Assembly: GCA_963377175.1 (NCBI GenBank)
Contig: CAUJNA010003320.1
Span: 93,501 to 157,500 of the forward strand
Source: Effrenium voratum
Taxonomy: Eukaryota; Sar; Dinophyceae; Suessiales; Symbiodiniaceae
Reading direction: 5' to 3'
DNA length: 64,000 nt
This document shows, piece by piece, positions 62,601 through 64,000 of this stretch; within the stretch, counting starts at the first letter, position 1; each line of letters starts with the position of its first letter. The notes below the pieces were generated by a model. That model did no database searches. It was not told where the DNA came from and saw nothing but the letters and a program-made list of their open reading frames with translations. The position numbers were made by a program, and so were the translations under genes.

Positions 62601-63560
62601 CGGCCGACAGAGCCACCCGAAGAAATATTCAGCTGACAAGCTGTCGGCCACCCGGACGGCTTGTCAGCTAAAAAAAAATGCGGCGCCCAAGTTTAACGTC
62701 CTGTCGGCTTGTCAGCTGAAGACTTGTGTCCGGCTTCCAAGTTCGACGTCCTGTTGGCCACCCGGACGCGTTTTAGCTTTTCTTGGGGAGCCGAGAGGCC
62801 GACAGGATGTTGAACTTGGAAGCCAAACAAAAGTCTTCGGCTGACAAGCCGTCCGGTGGCTGACAGGTTGTTAAACTTGGGGAGCCGCGACAAAAACTTC
62901 CGCTGACATGCCGTTCGGGCAGCCGACGAGGCGCCGACAACTTGCCAAAAGACCCTTTTGTGTTTTGTTTTTAGACCTGCTTTGAATTGCGCGTTGCCCT
63001 CAGGGCAAGCCCCCTGTAACTCACCTGGCAACAACAACCCTGCGCAACTCTGAGTCTCGGCCCGCAGCGCCCTGAGTTTCGGCCTGCAGCACCCTGCAGC
63101 ACCCTTGCAACAGCACCTGGCGCCATGCTGAGTCTCACCCACCCCTCCTCTGGAACCCCTTCAGCTTTCAGCTATCTGGGGAATTTTTGAATCTTCTTTG
63201 GGGGGGGGCTCCCGCAACGCGCGTGCCTCACAGGCCGCCGGTGCTAGCTCTGAAGACGTTCCAGGCGTGACATGCCTGACGCCGGGTGTTGGTCGGATTG
63301 CACCTGTTGACAAAAACCCAGGATGCGCCAATTGGGAGGCGGTTTATCCCAGTGTTTACTGTACCGGCTTTTATCTATCCCATTTGAGGGATTGGTTCGT
63401 CCACTGGCTGTTTCTCTTGGAAGCCCCCACTTCGGCCGAATTCTGCAACAGCCAAAGACCCAAAGGGCCACCTGGCATGAAAGGGTGTTCCCCTGTCAGC
63501 CAGGACGATGCGGCGATGGATCTTCTAATTCAGGAGCTGTCTCTGCCACAGTTTCTCTGA
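56675..63560 (+). CDS. Multi-exon gene with a recurrent dinoflagellate module, function unknown
   Basis: Exons 56675-56743 (acidic, DWLAQWIDEDEPKEPE), 57089-57165, 57439-57543, 61041-61114 and 61696-61727 join in consistent phase. The joins give LSGHYRCSGSNHGKPTW, VGWFGTSVGGDAVIAFHPD and PPESGWHVPFNGPVD. The order GxY, NHGKP, GWWFG-like, VGGDxVxAxHP and GWxVPxxGPVD is one I recall from many predicted dinoflagellate proteins as a small, probably beta-rich module; its role is not known to me. A possible terminal exon in the same phase is 63504-63560 (DDAAMDLLIQELSLPQFL, then TGA). Donors are GT (56744, 57544, 61728) and GC (57166, 61115); acceptors are all AG before G. The 3.5-kb second-last intron contains the 14-bp tandem array. 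Upstream exons may lie beyond the retroelement. Confidence 0.6.
57775..57850. repeat. TTGGCTTCTTGGCTTT short tandem repeat
   Basis: Several 10-16-base units of GGCTTCTTGGCTTTT. Two CTTTCCCGGTTCCTCTCCGG-type units follow at 57885-57945. Lies in an intron of the module gene. Confidence 0.7.
58808..59372. repeat. 14-bp tandem array (GCCAACTTGCACGA)
   Basis: About 40 units of GCCAACTTGCACGA with variants (TTACACGA, TTGCCCGA, TTGCTCGA) and a few expanded units containing GAACAACTTGCACGA or GATGA. Both strands stay open in several frames (14-residue periodicity such as HEPTCTSQLARANL), producing spurious proteins up to 180 residues. Confidence 0.95.
59462..59640. repeat. Three tandem units of 73-74 bases
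   Basis: GATTGGCGTGGTCGATGTCC or variants recur with CTCTGC starts at about 59462, 59536 and 59609, each (third partial) followed by AAAAACTGA and GACTTTTT. Non-coding, directly after the 14-bp array. Confidence 0.85.
59815..60065. repeat. Diverged GAACTTGC-rich repeats
   Basis: GAACTTGCTC, GAAACTTG, GCAACTTGC and GCACTTGCGC recur at irregular spacing. They share the ACTTGC core of the 14-bp array and may be its decayed relative. Confidence 0.55.
61516..61632 (+). mobile_element. Short inverted-repeat element, family A copy
   Basis: The left end TTGGCCGTGGGTCAA and right end TTTTGACCCATGGCCAT pair. The interior has CAATGGTACCATTTGG and GGGATGTTCACTGG. It lies within the intron between exons 61041-61114 and 61696-61727. 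Confidence 0.85.
61850..61965 (+). repeat. Dispersed repeat family F copy
   Basis: GGCTCCCAGCCATCCC, then TTTAACCCACCAAAAGTT, then GGATTTGAGGGCAGCCCAG, in the same order as 29861-29975. Confidence 0.72.
62080..62150 (+). repeat. Dispersed repeat family E copy
   Basis: GGGTGTCCTTTTGGTTTCCC, then TTTAAGACCACCCGAAAGG and GGTACCAAAAAAC. Similar segments, in either orientation, occur near 11544, 23214, 24525, 30195 and 48060. Confidence 0.65.
62222..62545. repeat. Two tandem units of about 150-165 bases
   Basis: AATAATTCTCA, AATTCGCTT, TTGCAGCATTGGC, TTTGGTGGATT and CGCGCCGCCTCTCAG occur in the same order in 62222-62390 and 62393-62540. The copies are clearly diverged. Confidence 0.75.
62635..62935. 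repeat. Long imperfect hairpin
   Basis: The arm around 62700-62761 (TGTCAGCTGAAGACTTGTG, TTCCAAGTTCGACGTCCTG) reappears inverted at 62800-62860 (CAGGATGTTGAACTTGGAAG, AGTCTTCGGCTGACA). Outer parts (62640-62700 and 62860-62930) pair more loosely through TTTAAC, GTCAGC and GGACGGC blocks. Total arm length is near 130 bases with a loop of about 38 bases. Confidence 0.8.
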
Positions 63561-63859
63561 TACGGGGCTCCATGTACGTTGTGATCCTCTGTTTTCCCGT
63601 TGGCTTCCCAAATTGCCAGTTTGAGGTTTTTTTTTCAGCGCAGACTATGGAGAAAATGATGGGGCCATGTTTGCCGTCGAAGCAATCCCAGCTTTGGGAG
63701 CCAGGCTCTTGAAAGGAAGAAATGGTTGTGGTTGTCAACAGGGTAACCCCGGAATGGAGCCCTGCGAAATGGAAACATGAACTAAAACCAATAGGAGAGT
63801 CATGGAACATCTCCAATTTCCAGCCAAATGTTGTGCCACTCGGCTGGCACCGGCATTCA

Positions 63860-64000
63860 CCTCGGTGCTTCAGGATGCGCCGGAAGTTCTAACTCAGGCC
63901 GCGCCGTTGGCCCAGCCGGACGTCGGACGGTTGTCGTCGTCGTGTTTACTGGGGGTGGTCTCACCGGGTCAGGGGCTCCCGGGTCAGGGGCTCCCGGGTC
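63860..64000 (+). CDS. Possible exon cut by the window edge
   Basis: After CAG near 63871 a plus frame reads DAPEVLTQAAPLAQPDVGRL and stays open to the edge, where a GGGTCAGGGGCTCCC tandem repeat starts (63965-64000). Coding status is uncertain. Confidence 0.25.

Overview
This looks like nuclear DNA of a dinoflagellate, most likely a Symbiodiniaceae-like or related Suessiales genome. Coding sequence comes as short exons of 40-200 bases separated by long repeat-rich introns. The introns I can rebuild by reading-frame phase mostly start with GC (one with GA, a minority with GT), and every acceptor is AG followed by G. The window is full of short inverted-repeat elements and low-complexity arrays, and it carries a tyrosine-recombinase retroelement with a DNA-methyltransferase-like domain. 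No bacterial operon, ribosome binding site, CRISPR array, rRNA or credible tRNA was seen. Genus is inference. LAYOUT: 1-7 kb holds the end of one gene, a 38-bp minisatellite and a few anonymous exons. 7.3-24.8 kb holds scattered plus-strand exons that in order resemble voltage-sensor segments, S5, S6, EF-hands and the C-terminus of a voltage-gated cation channel; an intact intronless amidase-signature gene (13547-15061) sits in the S5-S6 interval. 25-35 kb is mostly intron or intergenic DNA with five short inverted-repeat element families. 35195-38601 is a seven-exon gene for a CmcJ/AsaB-like 2-oxoglutarate/Fe(II) oxygenase that splices in frame to about 309 residues. 40.2-44.7 kb is a polypurine/polypyrimidine satellite with a 1.66-kb higher-order duplication and inverted ends. 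45-50 kb has isolated exons and more elements. 50949-56568 is the YR retroelement, with gag-like, RT, RNase H, methyltransferase-like and tyrosine recombinase regions and the split repeats A1-ORFs-B1-A2-B2. 56.7-63.6 kb holds an anonymous multi-exon gene whose exons assemble a compact module, interrupted by a 14-bp tandem array. 62.6-62.9 kb is a long hairpin. The amidase and the oxygenase look like ordinary metabolic enzymes and the channel a membrane signalling protein. There is no sign that the neighbouring genes act in one pathway; the shared features are intron style and mobile DNA. Exon limits were inferred by eye from phase continuity and family resemblance, without transcripts.
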